A DNA stretch of 64,000 nt from Echria macrotheca (lineage: Eukaryota > Ascomycota > Sordariomycetes > Sordariales > Schizotheciaceae), in the NCBI GenBank assembly GCA_030411725.1, contig MU839835.1:1302001-1366000 (forward strand), given 5' to 3'. Position 1 is the first letter of the stretch; every line of letters begins with the position of its first letter. The notes below the pieces were generated by a model. The model was not told where the DNA came from. It searched no databases and saw only the letters and a list, made by a program, of their open reading frames with translations. Shown piece after piece: positions 42,990 through 54,661 of the stretch. The position numbers were made by a program, and so were the translations under genes.

Positions 42990-45900
42990 CTAGATCCTCC
43001 CTCCTTCAACCACCTCCCGCCCCAAAATTTCAATCTCACCGCTCTCCGCAGTTCTCCTCCTCTCCAATACCCACCGTGTGCCTCCGCTTTCCGGTTCTTC
43101 CTCTTTCGTGTACGAGATGCTGTCTGCTGACCCTTTATGCCTATGCCCCATGCCCGGTCGTCGTTGGGGTAATGACGACAAGGCGGTCGTCGGCGACGTT
43201 GGTTCGGCAGGCGGCGATGAAGGGTAATCACCTGGCCAGTTTGATAACGATCCGTCGATCGCTTCCGCCTCGTAGTCCCCTTCCTCGCCCTCCAAGACCG
43301 GCGAACAGGTCGTACCGCCATGTGTTGTTCCGGAAGGCGGCACAGTTCCAGGAACCGGAGGAGAGAATAGCGCAGGGACGGGCACCGGCGGAGAAAGCGG
43401 CAGCGTCAAAGGTGCGACCATGAGTGTCGGACTGCCTGCTCCGCTTTCTCCGGCATCCGAGCTGCTCCACAGCGAGAAGGACGAGTTTTTCCGTACGTGT
43501 CCGTGTCCGGCTGGTCCGAGATAGCCCACTCCCGGGTTCCAGGGTGAGCTAGACGGGTCGCCGCCGGGTAAGGGCGCCCTCTCGGAGCGTGGGCTGCCTT
43601 CCCGCGAACTAGCTAGGCTGGCCTGCGACCCACCCCAAGCTCGAGACCGTAGCTTCATCAACGCCGAGAGAGTCATGTTATCGTCGTCCGAGGAGAGCAT
43701 AGCCAGTTGTGCGAGCCCTGGGCTCTGCATGCCGGCCGCCGAGCTGCGTCCGTCGCTGCCGATCGGGGGTGGCAACGCGAGACTCATGATCGAGTTACGA
43801 TTCGAGTACTCGGACCGCTCCGTGATGGGTGTGAGGTTTGGCTCCCGAGACACGACCCGGCCACTGGTAGTACGGCCTAACCCTTGGCCGGCGGGGCCGA
43901 AGTAGCCGCCATTCGCATACTGGAAGAGATTTTCGGCACTCAAGACGGTTGAGCCGTTAGAAGATGATGCGCTGTGGTGACCATGATGCGGCTGCGACAG
44001 CGGCGCAGAGTAAAAGCCAAACTCTTGGCCGTAAAAGCCATCCGAGTCATTCGCAAGGGCGCTGGCGTTCGCTTCGGCGATGATAGCGTCGTCGTCGAAG
44101 TCAAAGTCGTCCATGTTATTCGCCAAGGGGTCTTCTTCATAGTCGTCCAGCGAGGCATCGATCTCGGAATATCTCCGGGATGTCGAGGAGTCTGTAGGCG
44201 ATGTGATGGTGAGCTCAGCCGGAACTGGCGGAGAGGAACTGCGGCGAAACTTCCCGGATGCCGCAGCTTTGTGTGCAGCTTCGGCCAGCGCAGCCTGATA
44301 TGCCATGTCCTGTCCTGAAATGCTGAGACTCTGCATGGCATCCGTAGGAAGTTGCCTCGACGATACATCATCCTCCGGCCCCTTTTCTCCATTAGTGGCA
44401 CCGAGCCGGAAACCCGCGCTGAGCGACGTGTGGGCAGTTGATCCAGACACTTCTGATCGCGAGGTTATGTCTGAGGAGTTGCGCTTGGATGCTTGCTGTT
44501 GAGCTACCCGCATCGCCTCTTGGGCCTGGGCAAATGCGCCAGGTATGGGTCGGCCAAACTTGTCCGTGTCTTCGACGTCAAAGATGGACTCATCAAACGC
44601 AGGACCCTCATGGTCGAAGTCCAGCTCGTCCGCCAAGCCTTCATCAAAATACAGGTCGTCGTCGGCGCGATTCCGTGGTGGCGGGAGGGCTACAACCGGA
44701 GCCTGTTCCTTTTCCTGGATCGGTTTCCCTGCTGTCGGTGCGATGGCAGTGCTAATAGGATGGATACCGAGCCCCGAATCTGTCTCGATCAGTTTGGACG
44801 AGAGGCTGAGATCTTGAAAGAAGAGTGGAGACGCCGTTGGTGGCATGTCCGGTGTTGTGTCTTTCGTTAAAGCGAACCCAATTGCTTTGCCTTCGGCGTC
44901 CCGAGGAGTTGCCAGCATCGCGGGTGTGTGTGGGCTGGCAAGTGAGGAAACGGGATTGGACCTCTGGAAAACGAATCCAGCGAAGTTGTCCTGATCATTA
45001 TCTGGGTCCATTGCGCCCGGAAACTCTTCTTCTTCATCGTAATCAGCGTTCACACCGGGAATTGGCTCCTCGAGCCCGTCATCGTCCATCATGGCATCGT
45101 AGTCGAAGTCGTCGCCATCGAAATCATCAAACCGAGAATCTCTCGACGCATTGGTGTCGGGATCAGTGGTTTTCTTTTCTTGCTCGCGCTGTCTATGCCG
45201 CTCCTCCAATAGCTTTTCCTGGTTTGCGGCTCCGATCATGTCAAAGCTAAACCTGGAAGACGTGCTCTTCATATGTTTAGGGATAGCAGACAGGCTAGAG
45301 TCCCTCATTGATGATCGAGAAAGTGACATGTTGCGGGAGGCCGTGGTCCGCACCGAAGAAGACGACCCAAGCAACCCGGATGCCGCTACTGATGGCGCTC
45401 GAGAGGTAAGTGAAGATGATGTTCGATGGGATCCAGCCGATCCGTCCTTTGGGGGTACCGGAGGCACTGGCTGATCTGGCGAGTCCTTGTCCTCTGGCAG
45501 AGGCGGCAGCGCGTCCGACTTCACGCGATGATAGGGCCCCGGCCTCTCTTCCACCTCGCCCATCCTGGACGGTTTTGGCGCATCACCGACTTGGTCGGGA
45601 ATCGGCAAGGGGCTGATGGGCCCATCGTTATCCACCCTCCTTGGTCTAGGAGCGCTGAAGTCGTGGACTCGAGTCCCTCTGATGCGCGGGTCGTAGCTCG
45701 GCTCCTCTCGGAAGGGCAGCGGCTGTACCACCGCGGCGCTTTGGCCAGTTTTCCTCCTCATCAAGAGTGTTGACATGGGATTCTTTAAGAACGGAAGGCC
45801 CTTTTTCCCCTTCTGTGTTTCCGCGGTGGCTGTCACCGCGGCCGGCGCCGGTTCGCTGGCAATCCTCCCACCGGCTGGCCGTTTTCCCCCACCCCCGCCG

Positions 45901-46433
45901 GAGCCTTGGAGCTCTGTCGGGGCAACGAACGAAGTCTGCGTCTTGGATTGTTTGGTAATCACCGGCCGAAAGAAGCCCGTGTTGATCGGCGGTGGTGGAG
46001 GTTTTGCGCGGGACAAGAGGTTGTCTGGCAGCGGATTCGAGCTGTAGCTCTCACCAGCTGATTCTGGCCGTTGCTCTCCCTGGGCCGCACGACGATAGTT
46101 GTGCAGCGCCATGCCGCCGAGAAATCCAGACCGTCCACCATCGTATGCTTGTCGGCTGGGGGGTATTCGTGAATCTTGGGAGGCGGGACGCCCGTCATCG
46201 CGGGCGCTCTCGAAGGACAGATCGGTATCCGAGGTCACGCGTGTTATGGGAGGTAGGGTTGGGGGCGTATTCGTGGAATTGGCGGACTGGGGACGCGCAT
46301 CGAGGCGCGGGGAGGCGTCGTCGGAATTCTGGAGATGGTCTTGGGCTGTCGTCTCCCAGGCTGGCGGAGCTTCAGGCAGAGGGGAGGTCGGATTTGACGG
46401 GGCGCGCCGGTGAAAGCGCAGGTGCGACAACAT
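42990..46433 (-). CDS. Large, mostly disordered conserved fungal protein
   Basis: 1147 residues, single exon, ATG at 46433 (MLSHLRFHRRAPSNP). Rich in Ser, Pro, Asp and Gly with many SP/TP and RxxS sites. Short conserved-looking segments stand out: KGLPFLKNPMSTLLMRRK, YDPRIRGTRVHDFSAPRP, SSRFSFDMIGAANQEKLLEERHR, acidic DDFDGDDFDYDAMMDDDG, FAGFVFQRSNP, ALMKLRSRAWGGSQASLAS. The GAA..LLEERHR block and the acidic strips recur in a fungal family of unknown function, probably a phosphoregulated cortex or signalling protein; this is inference. No catalytic domain or membrane segment is visible. The single-exon structure over 3.4 kb is itself support that it is coding. Confidence 0.75.
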   Translation of the reverse strand: MLSHLRFHRRAPSNPTSPLPEAPPAWETTAQDHLQNSDDASPRLDARPQSANSTNTPPTLPPITRVTSDTDLSFESARDDGRPASQDSRIPPSRQAYDGGRSGFLGGMALHNYRRAAQGEQRPESAGESYSSNPLPDNLLSRAKPPPPPINTGFFRPVITKQSKTQTSFVAPTELQGSGGGGGKRPAGGRIASEPAPAAVTATAETQKGKKGLPFLKNPMSTLLMRRKTGQSAAVVQPLPFREEPSYDPRIRGTRVHDFSAPRPRRVDNDGPISPLPIPDQVGDAPKPSRMGEVEERPGPYHRVKSDALPPLPEDKDSPDQPVPPVPPKDGSAGSHRTSSSLTSRAPSVAASGLLGSSSSVRTTASRNMSLSRSSMRDSSLSAIPKHMKSTSSRFSFDMIGAANQEKLLEERHRQREQEKKTTDPDTNASRDSRFDDFDGDDFDYDAMMDDDGLEEPIPGVNADYDEEEEFPGAMDPDNDQDNFAGFVFQRSNPVSSLASPHTPAMLATPRDAEGKAIGFALTKDTTPDMPPTASPLFFQDLSLSSKLIETDSGLGIHPISTAIAPTAGKPIQEKEQAPVVALPPPRNRADDDLYFDEGLADELDFDHEGPAFDESIFDVEDTDKFGRPIPGAFAQAQEAMRVAQQQASKRNSSDITSRSEVSGSTAHTSLSAGFRLGATNGEKGPEDDVSSRQLPTDAMQSLSISGQDMAYQAALAEAAHKAAASGKFRRSSSPPVPAELTITSPTDSSTSRRYSEIDASLDDYEEDPLANNMDDFDFDDDAIIAEANASALANDSDGFYGQEFGFYSAPLSQPHHGHHSASSSNGSTVLSAENLFQYANGGYFGPAGQGLGRTTSGRVVSREPNLTPITERSEYSNRNSIMSLALPPPIGSDGRSSAAGMQSPGLAQLAMLSSDDDNMTLSALMKLRSRAWGGSQASLASSREGSPRSERAPLPGGDPSSSPWNPGVGYLGPAGHGHVRKNSSFSLWSSSDAGESGAGSPTLMVAPLTLPLSPPVPVPALFSPPVPGTVPPSGTTHGGTTCSPVLEGEEGDYEAEAIDGSLSNWPGDYPSSPPAEPTSPTTALSSLPQRRPGMGHRHKGSADSISYTKEEEPESGGTRWVLERRRTAESGEIEILGREVVEGGRI

Positions 46434-47570
46434 GGTCTGCTGTGGTCTAGGAGCCGAGACAACTCAGTGAGACTCGGGCCCCAATTGTCTAGAATACGAG
46501 CATCGAGGCTCGGTGAAGCTGGCGCAGTCCCCGTCCGGGACCAGCAACTGGATTGACACTTTTTCGACTCGACACTGCGACGCGATTGCGGATGCGGCGT
46601 AGAAGGTTGCGAATGGAAGAAAAATCAACAATGGTGGTACATGGCTCTCCAGATGATGGAGAGAGTGTCGCCGCAAGCACGCCGTCAGGATATATCAAAA
46701 TGGTAGAAAATTGAAGGCGCACGATGCTCGTGTTGATCGTTCTTACTTTCTCAGCTGGTTGCGACCTTCCAGCCTGCTTCCATCCAAGTCCAGCCCTCCA
46801 CCCCTCAGCTGTGGATCCTCGCCAAAATGGGTGATGGTGGGGGCCAACCTCAGCGCTTGTGCAGGAAGCTTTGGGCTGTGAACTGTGCATCTCTGGGTCT
46901 CCTACTGCAACGTCGAGTCTCGAGACACTTCTCATCTGATTCCCTCCCACATCGCTTCACTGACTCCATTCAAATAAACGAAGCATATGTCTTTCCGGAA
47001 ATCCCAAGCCATTTTTAGCTCTAATCATGTTACTTTCTAAGACCGTTTACGAGATGGATCATGACCGCACCAAGCCAAGGCGCGCCAAGCAGCTGTCAAA
47101 ATGTTAGTGCAGCCTCGGGTTCTCAGCACGCACTGTTCTCGGGAGCGAGCTTGACACGCACCCGAGCATCAAACCCGATACTGGCGTGAGGGACGACCCG
47201 CTTTGACTTGTTGTCCCAACTTCCAGATGCAAGGTGAGCCTCGACTGCTCGGCCGTTAGTTGGCGATCCCCCAGACGAAGCACCAGGATCCCGCAGTTCC
47301 ACGTGGGAGTTACAGACCCTGCTCATCGTTGTAACCCGGCTCACGGATCGCCAGATGCCAGACACCACTGCTACCTCGGGCCTTATGCAAATACAGCAGC
47401 ACATCTAACGGTAGCAAGAAGCGGCATTTATTAGTACATCGCCTATCGAAAAGCCGCAGCAGCACTGTCGCGCCTATAAACCATTCGCATGGTAGCAATC
47501 CAACTCTTGTCAAAAACAAACAACCAGAAATGACGGCTAGAATGCACGAAACCCCAAACAACAAGCCCGA
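46434..47570. other. Intergenic, promoter of disordered-protein gene / C2H2-gene 3' flank
   Basis: 1.1 kb with no recognisable gene. Several short frames only. Confidence 0.4.
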
Positions 47571-49814
47571 TTAGCCACTTTCCGCCGGGCCTGCGCCAAA
47601 GTTCTGGTCTCCAAAGAAATTGGCGCCGGCCATGGTGAAATCCTGAGCCATGCCCGCCATATGTCCCGTCGGAAACCCAACAGGGTTCGCTGGTGCCCAG
47701 GAACCTTGGGGTGTTGAGAACATCGGATACGAGGGAAAGTAGAAAGTCCCAGACGGATCACCGGGGTTCATTGCACCAAAGGCTGGCATGCCACTGGCCT
47801 GCAAGGGCGCTGGCTGGATAGGCGGAGCCATCTCGGTCCCCGACGGCACGCGCGCCATTGGCGACGCCGTCATGTATTGACGTGGCTGTGGCATCCGCAG
47901 GAAAGACGTGCTTAATGTATAAGGAGGCGGCCGCGCTGCTGGACTCCCATGGCTTGCAATCGACGTTCCTGCTGTTGTCGCCGACATTGGATGTGACGCC
48001 GTCGTCACCGGGTCCGAAAGTTGTGTGGACGAGCCGCCCGTGAGCGAGAGCTGATTCCGGGTCTCGCTCAACGGCGTCTCTGGTGCCAGCCTTCCATGAA
48101 GGCTGACGTACATCTTGTACGTGAGTTGGGCAACGCTCTTGACCCCGTCGCGGATATTCTTCTGATCCGAAAGGTCGATGTCGCCTTGCTTCACCTTGTG
48201 GTCCATGATATTCAGGAAGAGATTGGCAAAATGCTCAGCATCTTGGGATGACGAGGCGGCCGGGAACAGATTCGGCACCGTAACATCATGCCCTTTTCTG
48301 TCAGTCCGCTTCCAACAAGTTGATGACAAAAATACTTACAAGGACTCTTCGGCCGAGGTACATCCGGAAATAGAACATCCCATATCTCGAACCACTTTTC
48401 GACCCGATGAGTTTCCTGGTTCTTCTTTCGGTTCTGCTTATCGAGGGCCGCCCATTGGGCTTCGTCAATACCTTCTTTCTTGGTCGGATCGCCCAGTTCG
48501 CAAGACGATGCCATTTTCCGGTGTTCTGCCAGACGAGCCAGGCAGGCAGCCCGATCCGTCCCCGGGAAAATCTCGTGGCACCGCTCGCACTGGACTGGCG
48601 AATGTACCCGCTTGAGATGCTCTCTTTGAGGCTGTCAGTAAAGCTCTCTGGGTGGATGGCGAGACTCACTTTAAGCGCTGGATGGACTTGAAGCCTGGAC
48701 CCATACACGCCCGGTACTTGTGCTGTTTCTTCCCGTTCCCGGTGTTCACATGTTGGATACCATACTTGGCGGAATCCCTTTTGTGGAACGGACACGCCAG
48801 CATTCTCTGGGGCTCACCTCCGCTCCCAGGGGGTCCGGAACCCTTGTTGTCGTCCTCTTCTTCCTCGTCATCGCCGTCCCAGCCACCGGCGGCCTTTCTG
48901 CCCTGTCCGTCGGAATTGGTCCTCCGCCGCTTTCGAGAGATGTCGGGGCTTTGGTCTGGCGAGGTGTCAATGTACGATGTCTTGTCCCCTGATCCGTCGG
49001 GCGACCCATCGCTACTTTGAGCAGCCGTACACTGCCAGGATTCGATCTTGCTTTTCAAACCAAGAATCAGATCGCGATGCAGCAGGGGAATGAGATGAGC
49101 CGCGAGACCCAGATCGCCATCCACGGCGGCAATGACTACCGATTCGAGGTTTCCGTTCTGGCCACTCCATTCGTTGTCCTCCTTGTCGGTCTCGATTTCG
49201 TCGTCGCTCCTCTTGGCTGTCTCGCATTCACTGTCGCTCATCTCTCGGTCTGCTTCCCGTCCGTAGAAGCCGGTGGTGTCTGCTTCCGAGTCTCCGCAGA
49301 CCGAGACTGCATTCCTCAGGGAGCTCTGCCGGCTGGGTGACCTCGGCGGGAAGCGGCTGGCATACCGAGCCATCCGACTAGCCGGCGTCGGCTCGCGGTC
49401 AAACGGCGTCCGTGGTGATCTGGTCGAGTCAGGACCGACACAGACTGGACCATGACATCCGCCACTAACTAAAACCTCGGGCCAGGCATGCGATTACACT
49501 TACTCGTCGTCCCACGGATTCCCACAGCGCTCTGTCTCGTCGTCTGGGAAGCCATACTCGGTACCCGGGCCTGCCGACGTGGCCCAGCTGCTGGTGGAGG
49601 CGGCGTAGTAGTTGGAGCTCTCGGAGGGCGGCACGCTAGGGCTGGGTGATCGCGAAGCAGCAGCTTCCGACGCCGCGCTGCTGCTCTTGCCCGTCGAGAC
49701 GAATCCATCGCAAGCGAGTTTGGCGATGCGCAGATCATAGACGAGACCGCGCCAACGCGGCGGTGAGGCCGTCTCGCCTTCGGGTAGGAACGCACCCGGA
49801 CTCGGATGGCTCAT
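47571..49814 (-). CDS. Fungal C2H2-type zinc-finger family protein
   Basis: Model: complement(47571..48292, 48340..48623, 48670..49419, 49504..49814), 688 residues. The N-terminal half is Ser/Asp-rich with an acidic stretch (DGDDEEEEDDNKGSGPPG). The core carries the fungal C2H2-like arrangement ACPFHKRDSAKYG, then YRACMGPGFKSIQRLK, EHLKRVHSPVQCERCHEIF, LAEHRKMASSCE, and the trailing WFEIWDVLFPDVPRPKSP segment typical of this expanded family. The C-terminus is Pro/Met/Gln-rich, like an activation domain. Acceptors at 49420, 48624 and 48293 were chosen because alternatives hit stops or broke these motifs. The family is found near HET and NLR genes in many Pezizomycotina; a DNA-binding role is plausible but unproven. 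Confidence 0.82.
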
Positions 49815-51106
49815 ATTGTCGCGTTTCTACAAAGCTGGTATATCGCGGACGCGGCGGACACTGGGTAGCAGCCCTTGTTGGGAGTCTACGGTTTGGTGGT
49901 ATCTCACAACCAGAAATCACTTGCTGCTTGATTTGCCACCGAGGTCCCAGGGTAGTAGGACTTTTTGACAGAGGCCCATGTTGCATTCATGCCGACCTCC
50001 CGGTAGTCCACGGCTGACTGGCCAAAAGTCAACTTGCGCGGCGACGCAACTGCGACGGTGAGAGATGGGCCGCGCCCGGGTTGTTCCCTCGCTACCCCGT
50101 TGTGTCCTGGTCTCGCTCGCTCACAACGGCCTGCGATTTGCGCCCCGGATTGGTTCGTGATGCCGTGCGCTGGCCGGGCGCTGCACGCGCAATTGGTGGA
50201 GCGACGGAGGACTCCCGCATGCATATTCTCTGCGTCTCTGCACGCTGGCAATGCAGATGCTGCGCCGTGCTGCCTAGGTAAGAAAAACCGGCCCCTTGCC
50301 GGTGGGTCGGGAAGGATGACGGGGTGCGCTCCGCGCAAGTGCGAGGGAGGATCTGGGGTTAATTGGGGTTATATTCCATATATTTGTTGGTCATGACGTT
50401 CTGTCGTTCCATGGTTTCGGTAGGTCTGGGGCACGTGTGCTTACTGAAAGGGGCAGTTGACGGATTCAGCCGGTTGGAGATGTTGACGTTGGGCTGCTGG
50501 TTTCCTACGTGGATGAAAGTCTCAGTTGAAAAGATGGACATGCGATAGCACCACGGCATCACTTGGGGGCTCACTGAGTCATTCTCGCACTTGAGACGCT
50601 GGAGTATCGGGATGCTGGTGTTTTCATTCGCATGTCTTCTGGGAGCATGGTTCGTGAAAACGAGTCTCGGCTTATACCTCGTGTTTTATCGCTTTCGCGA
50701 CGACACAATAACGTTTGAGTCGCAAAATGAGAATACTCAGTTGCGCCATGCTTCAGTTTCTACAGGAACCTAGGTAGGCACTGATTGAGGATGGCTTTAC
50801 AGTTCACAACTTCTACTGCGAGTCCTAGAAGCAACGAAAAAGGACAGCAACCACCCGCACCTGCCTCCCATCACGTGAGAACGCATATGCTCGACACAAC
50901 ATCCATCCTGCTAGAGAGCTCGACGAAGTTATCTTCGTTTCAGACAAGTTCAGAAGACGACCTGTATAGGTAGTCAGGAGCCAGAGTATTCTGTATTCCA
51001 CGCTATCTGTCAGAACAACCTGTCGACTACCAGAATGCATCTGCAGCGACTAGAGATCCTGGGAACCATAGGCGTTATGTTTCATAACCAATCGATGGAG
51101 GTTCAG
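49815..51106. other. Intergenic between C2H2 gene and GATA-retropepsin gene
   Basis: 1.3 kb. Upstream of the C2H2 gene and downstream of the GATA gene. Contains CCTAGGTAAG at 50273 and ACCTAGGTAGG at 50768-50778. No gene seen. Confidence 0.4.
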
Positions 51107-53030
51107 TCAAGGTCTAGGATTACCGCTATCCCAAGCCACTCGTCTCTCGAGCTCCCTGGCACGCTCCACTATCCTTTCTGCCTCTGGCAATCCAGCCAGC
51201 CACAGACACACTTGGTTCCTTCTTTCCTCCTCAACCCTCCACCTCTCTTGCCACGATGTAGCAGTTGTGGGTGCAGCAACTGTGTGGGTCAGCATCGCGT
51301 ATGCAGGATACATACCTTAAGGTATCGTAATCACATGGGATTGAAAGACGTACCAGGACTTCCTGCGGCCCCGCCTGGTCGACGAGAACGCAACCACCTA
51401 GGCCGCTTCCTCACAAACAGGAGAGCATCTTGCGGTGTCATGCCAGCTCCGTGGCACTCGGCAGCAGCGGTCTTCATGAAGAGACTCTGAAACTTGGTAA
51501 AGACGTTGTTCCGGAAGATGAAGTCGCCGCTCAAGACGATGTCACACGGCAGATCCTCAATGACGTGGAGATCGCAGATAAATATCGCCGCCGCCCCTGT
51601 CATTAGCCCGGGCTCTTTACTCAAGCTTGAGGATAAGCCGGCAGTGTACGCGATATACGCTTCACGGTCTAGCGACGGTAATTCCTCCTCCCCAAAGGGC
51701 ACATCAAACTTCAGGTTCGCCCCAAGGACTGTCCCGTCTGTCCAAATGATAGACCCGTCCACCAGCTCAACCTCACGCTGGTATTCCTCCCCGCGGTGGA
51801 TCTTGAAGCCATGGCGCTTCACAAAGGCACCTGATACGAGCATCAGATCGGAGCCTGTATCGGGCAGCGCCGCTGCAATGACGCCATTTACGCTGCACCG
51901 GATCTGGTCCTTGGGCTGCTCATCAAGAAGGAAGAGGCGGTCGCGCTTCCGGACGCAGAGGCGGACGCGTTGGATGATGCGGCTAGCGAATTTGGTGAGG
52001 GTCTGGGTCTCAGCCAGGAATGATTTGCCTAATATCACGTCGCAGAGGCTCCTGCGGAGGACGTGAAATTCGCGCCAGTAACCTTGCCGCTCGCCCTGGA
52101 ACCGGAAGCTGGCGAACACGCGCCCGATGCTCTCGACGCGGTTGTTGCCGAGCAGCTTTATGGGCTCTGCCGGGGTCGGCACGACCCGGAGCTTATGGCG
52201 TATGGCGAACGCTTCAGAGATGACGTTTACCGATGAGCCCCAGTCCGGGAGAGCATTGACGGGCATGGTGCCGTTCAGAGTGCCCGGGCACTCGTACCAG
52301 GGAGCGCCGATGAGATCCTCGTCAGTTGGTGACCATGCCTTGATGGTTTTGGCTCGCATGGAATCCTGATGTAGCTGCCGATTGCGCTCCAGCTTTCTGA
52401 AGTGCAGACCGCAGGCATTGCAGAGTTCCCCGTTGCCAGAGGGCCCATCTCTCCATTCGGGAGTATCAGTCCGGTTGCAAGAATAACATCGCTTCTTCGT
52501 GGTGGTGGCGGAGGCTGCGCCATCAACATCTGGTAGCTCTTGAGTACTAGTACTTGACAAGTACTGCTCGGAAACCCCAAGATCTTTACCATATTGTTTG
52601 TCCCACTCTTTGGTCTGCGCAAAAAGACCGCTTCTCGGCGACGTGGGAGCTTGACCCGAAGTTGCTGTTGTTATGGTAAAGTTTGGGCTGTGGAGCTCCT
52701 CGACGATCAAATCGTTCAAGGCTCGGTCAAACTTGGGGACAGTGTTGTGGACTGGCATCATCCAAGAATTGTAAGTTAGGGTCACTCATGTGGTCATAAA
52801 AGTTTGGGAGACTCGGAGTCCTCACCAGATTGGCGCCTTGACTCTTCAAGCCCTTCTGGCGGCATGATAGGTGAGTCTCTTGCGGTGGAACTGAGTGAAC
52901 CCTTACCCCTCAACCCCAAAAGATCAGAGATTGAAGGAAGTGAGATCCTGGAAGTGTCGTCCATCAACGGCGCGGGTGGTGGAACGTAGCCGTAGTGGGT
53001 AGGTTGCTGGGGACTATACCTGGATGACAT
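51107..53030 (-). CDS. GATA zinc finger fused to tandem retropepsin-like domains
   Basis: Model: complement(51107..51279, 51354..52751, 52826..53030), 591 residues; ATG at 53030 (the frame above has only GTG). Introns have good ends and a CTAAC branch point. Residues 1-68 (SPQQPTHYGYVPPP, ISLPSISDLL) resemble the N-terminus of NsdD/SUB-1 regulators. A CX2C-X18-CX2C GATA finger sits at 157-182 (CYSCNRTDTPEW.. LCNACGL). In the same exon two retropepsin-like domains follow: the first with DWGSSVNVIS at 238 and CDVILGKSFL near 305-314, the second with ALPDTGSDLMLVS around 363-375 (DTG at 366-368) and CDIVLSGDFIF near 471-481. The C-terminal helix (WQERWRVEEERRN, LAGLPEAERIVERA) is usual for fungal retropepsin-like proteins. 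DNA binding plus proteolysis is inference; WRDGP replaces the common WRRGP. Confidence 0.88.
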
Positions 53031-53491
53031 GAGTGAGTTCGCCACGGTTTTGTAGTCGGCTTGGCAGCTATGAGGAATTGGTATTAACTATGTCGCCACC
53101 GAGACGGGAGGAGACACAATCGGGTGATCGGGAGTGAGTAGGTCTAGGTCGTTTCCACCACGGTGGTGGTGGCGGGTCCTCTGTCGTGGTGTAAAAGCCT
53201 TTGCGAGGACAGTCGGCACAGAGCCGTTGAAGCAGCCAGCAACGAGCTATTTAACGGGCGGTGACTCTGTAGTGTGGCGAAGCTATCGTACAGCGTGGCG
53301 GCCTAACAACCAAGTCGGGCACCAACCAAATTTGTTGCATTGCTGGCAGCCTACATATCGCCCAAGGCTGTGCTGCGAGACTGAAGTCACACAGGAACCC
53401 CCATCCGATCACACCTACGCAGCCCGACACAGTATCAAGCCCTAAACCTCACGATCTATACCGAAACAACGGGTTTAAAGGAATCGAAAAC
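53031..53491. promoter_or_regulatory. Divergent promoter, GATA-retropepsin / DUF6594
   Basis: A 461-bp region between two divergent start codons, the only space for both promoters. No clear GATA (WGATAR) cluster was picked out by eye. Shared control is likely but unproven. Confidence 0.5.
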
Positions 53492-54418
53492 ATGGCAAAC
53501 AAGACCGGGTTCCCAGCCTTTGCAGAGAGGCTATCGGCTTTTCCAGACCACGAAGGTTTCGTCTTTCGTCGATTCAACCGCCTCAGCGCACGGAACCTGC
53601 TCCATCTCGAAAGCAAGCTCGCATACTTGGAGTGGAAACTCGACCATGCTGATGATAAGGCCCTAAATTCCAGAGACAACGAGGCTTTGCGATCGATGCG
53701 GACCTGGGAGGGGTTTGAAGAAAATGCAAAGGATGAGAGCCGTCTCGAAAATACGCAGATGAGAATCTGTGAGGATATAGACGCGACGTTGGCCAAATAT
53801 CGTAAGCTATTACCCCTCCCGCATATGGTAGTACTATAAACATGATGTGTGTTAAGTATTGATTTGATTCAATAATTTCAAATAAAGCAGAAGCCGCTCT
53901 TCTACGCCAGCACCAGATATCAGCGTTACCAGAGCCGGAAGATCGGGTATTAGAAGTGCTCCAGACCCAATGTCGAGACTGGAGCCTTCACAATGGCGGC
54001 CAGCCTCTCCTGGCCGGCCTCGCGTCTGAGAGACACGACAAAAAGAACCGCCAGGACCTCATGGCGGTACGGAGACCGGTAGACAAGGACCCTCTCTCGC
54101 ACTTCTTACAAAATCATTGGGTATTCAAGGTAATTATGGATACGCCAACATTGAACCCTATGTCCGTGCGCTCACATTGATCAAAAAAACAAGGCCACAC
54201 CCCTTACGGGGGAAACGGAATACATCAACGAAACTCACGTCGCCTGGGGGGCCGCCATCATCAGCACCCTCGCCGCGGCCGTCCTTTTGCTCGGTGCCAT
54301 CGTAGTCTTGCGAACCGTCAGTGACGAGAGGGCCTTGCTGGGGCTGATGGCCATGTTTATCGTGCTATTTGCCGCGAGCGTGGCTGTCTTGACGAATGCC
54401 AGGCGGGCGGATATCTAA
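53492..54418 (+). CDS. DUF6594 membrane protein
   Basis: Model: join(53492..53801, 53891..54129, 54194..54418), 257 residues, a usual family length. The N-terminal domain shows the family signature FPAFAERLSAFPDHEGFVFRRFNRLSARNLLHL, here in parts: DHEGFVFRRFNRLSARNLL, LESKLAYLEWKLDH. QCRDWSLHNGGQ and DPLSHFLQNHWVFK follow. The C-terminus (after ATPLTGETEYINETHV) has two or three hydrophobic spans, including AAIISTLAAAVLLLGAIVVL and LLGLMAMFIVLFAASVAV, ending in RRADI. The domain is common in Pezizomycotina and often near HET and NLR genes; function unknown. It is divergent from the GATA-retropepsin gene. Confidence 0.88.
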
Positions 54419-54661
54419 AGCCAAACTAGCGTTTCTTCAAATAGGCGCATGTTAATTCGCTGAAGGTGGGGAGGGGCTGGCTGTGGAGGAGACGACGGTT
54501 TGGGTGGGGGAGTAGGTGGGGATGTATTTCAATCATGGAACCAAATATATTGTTATTCTGTTATGAAGATTGTGATGTCCGTTTTATCTCTTGCTTCCAA
54601 AGGCTAGGTACCCAGCTCCTACTCCCTAATAAAAGCCCCATGTCGAAAAGCACAACGAGTA

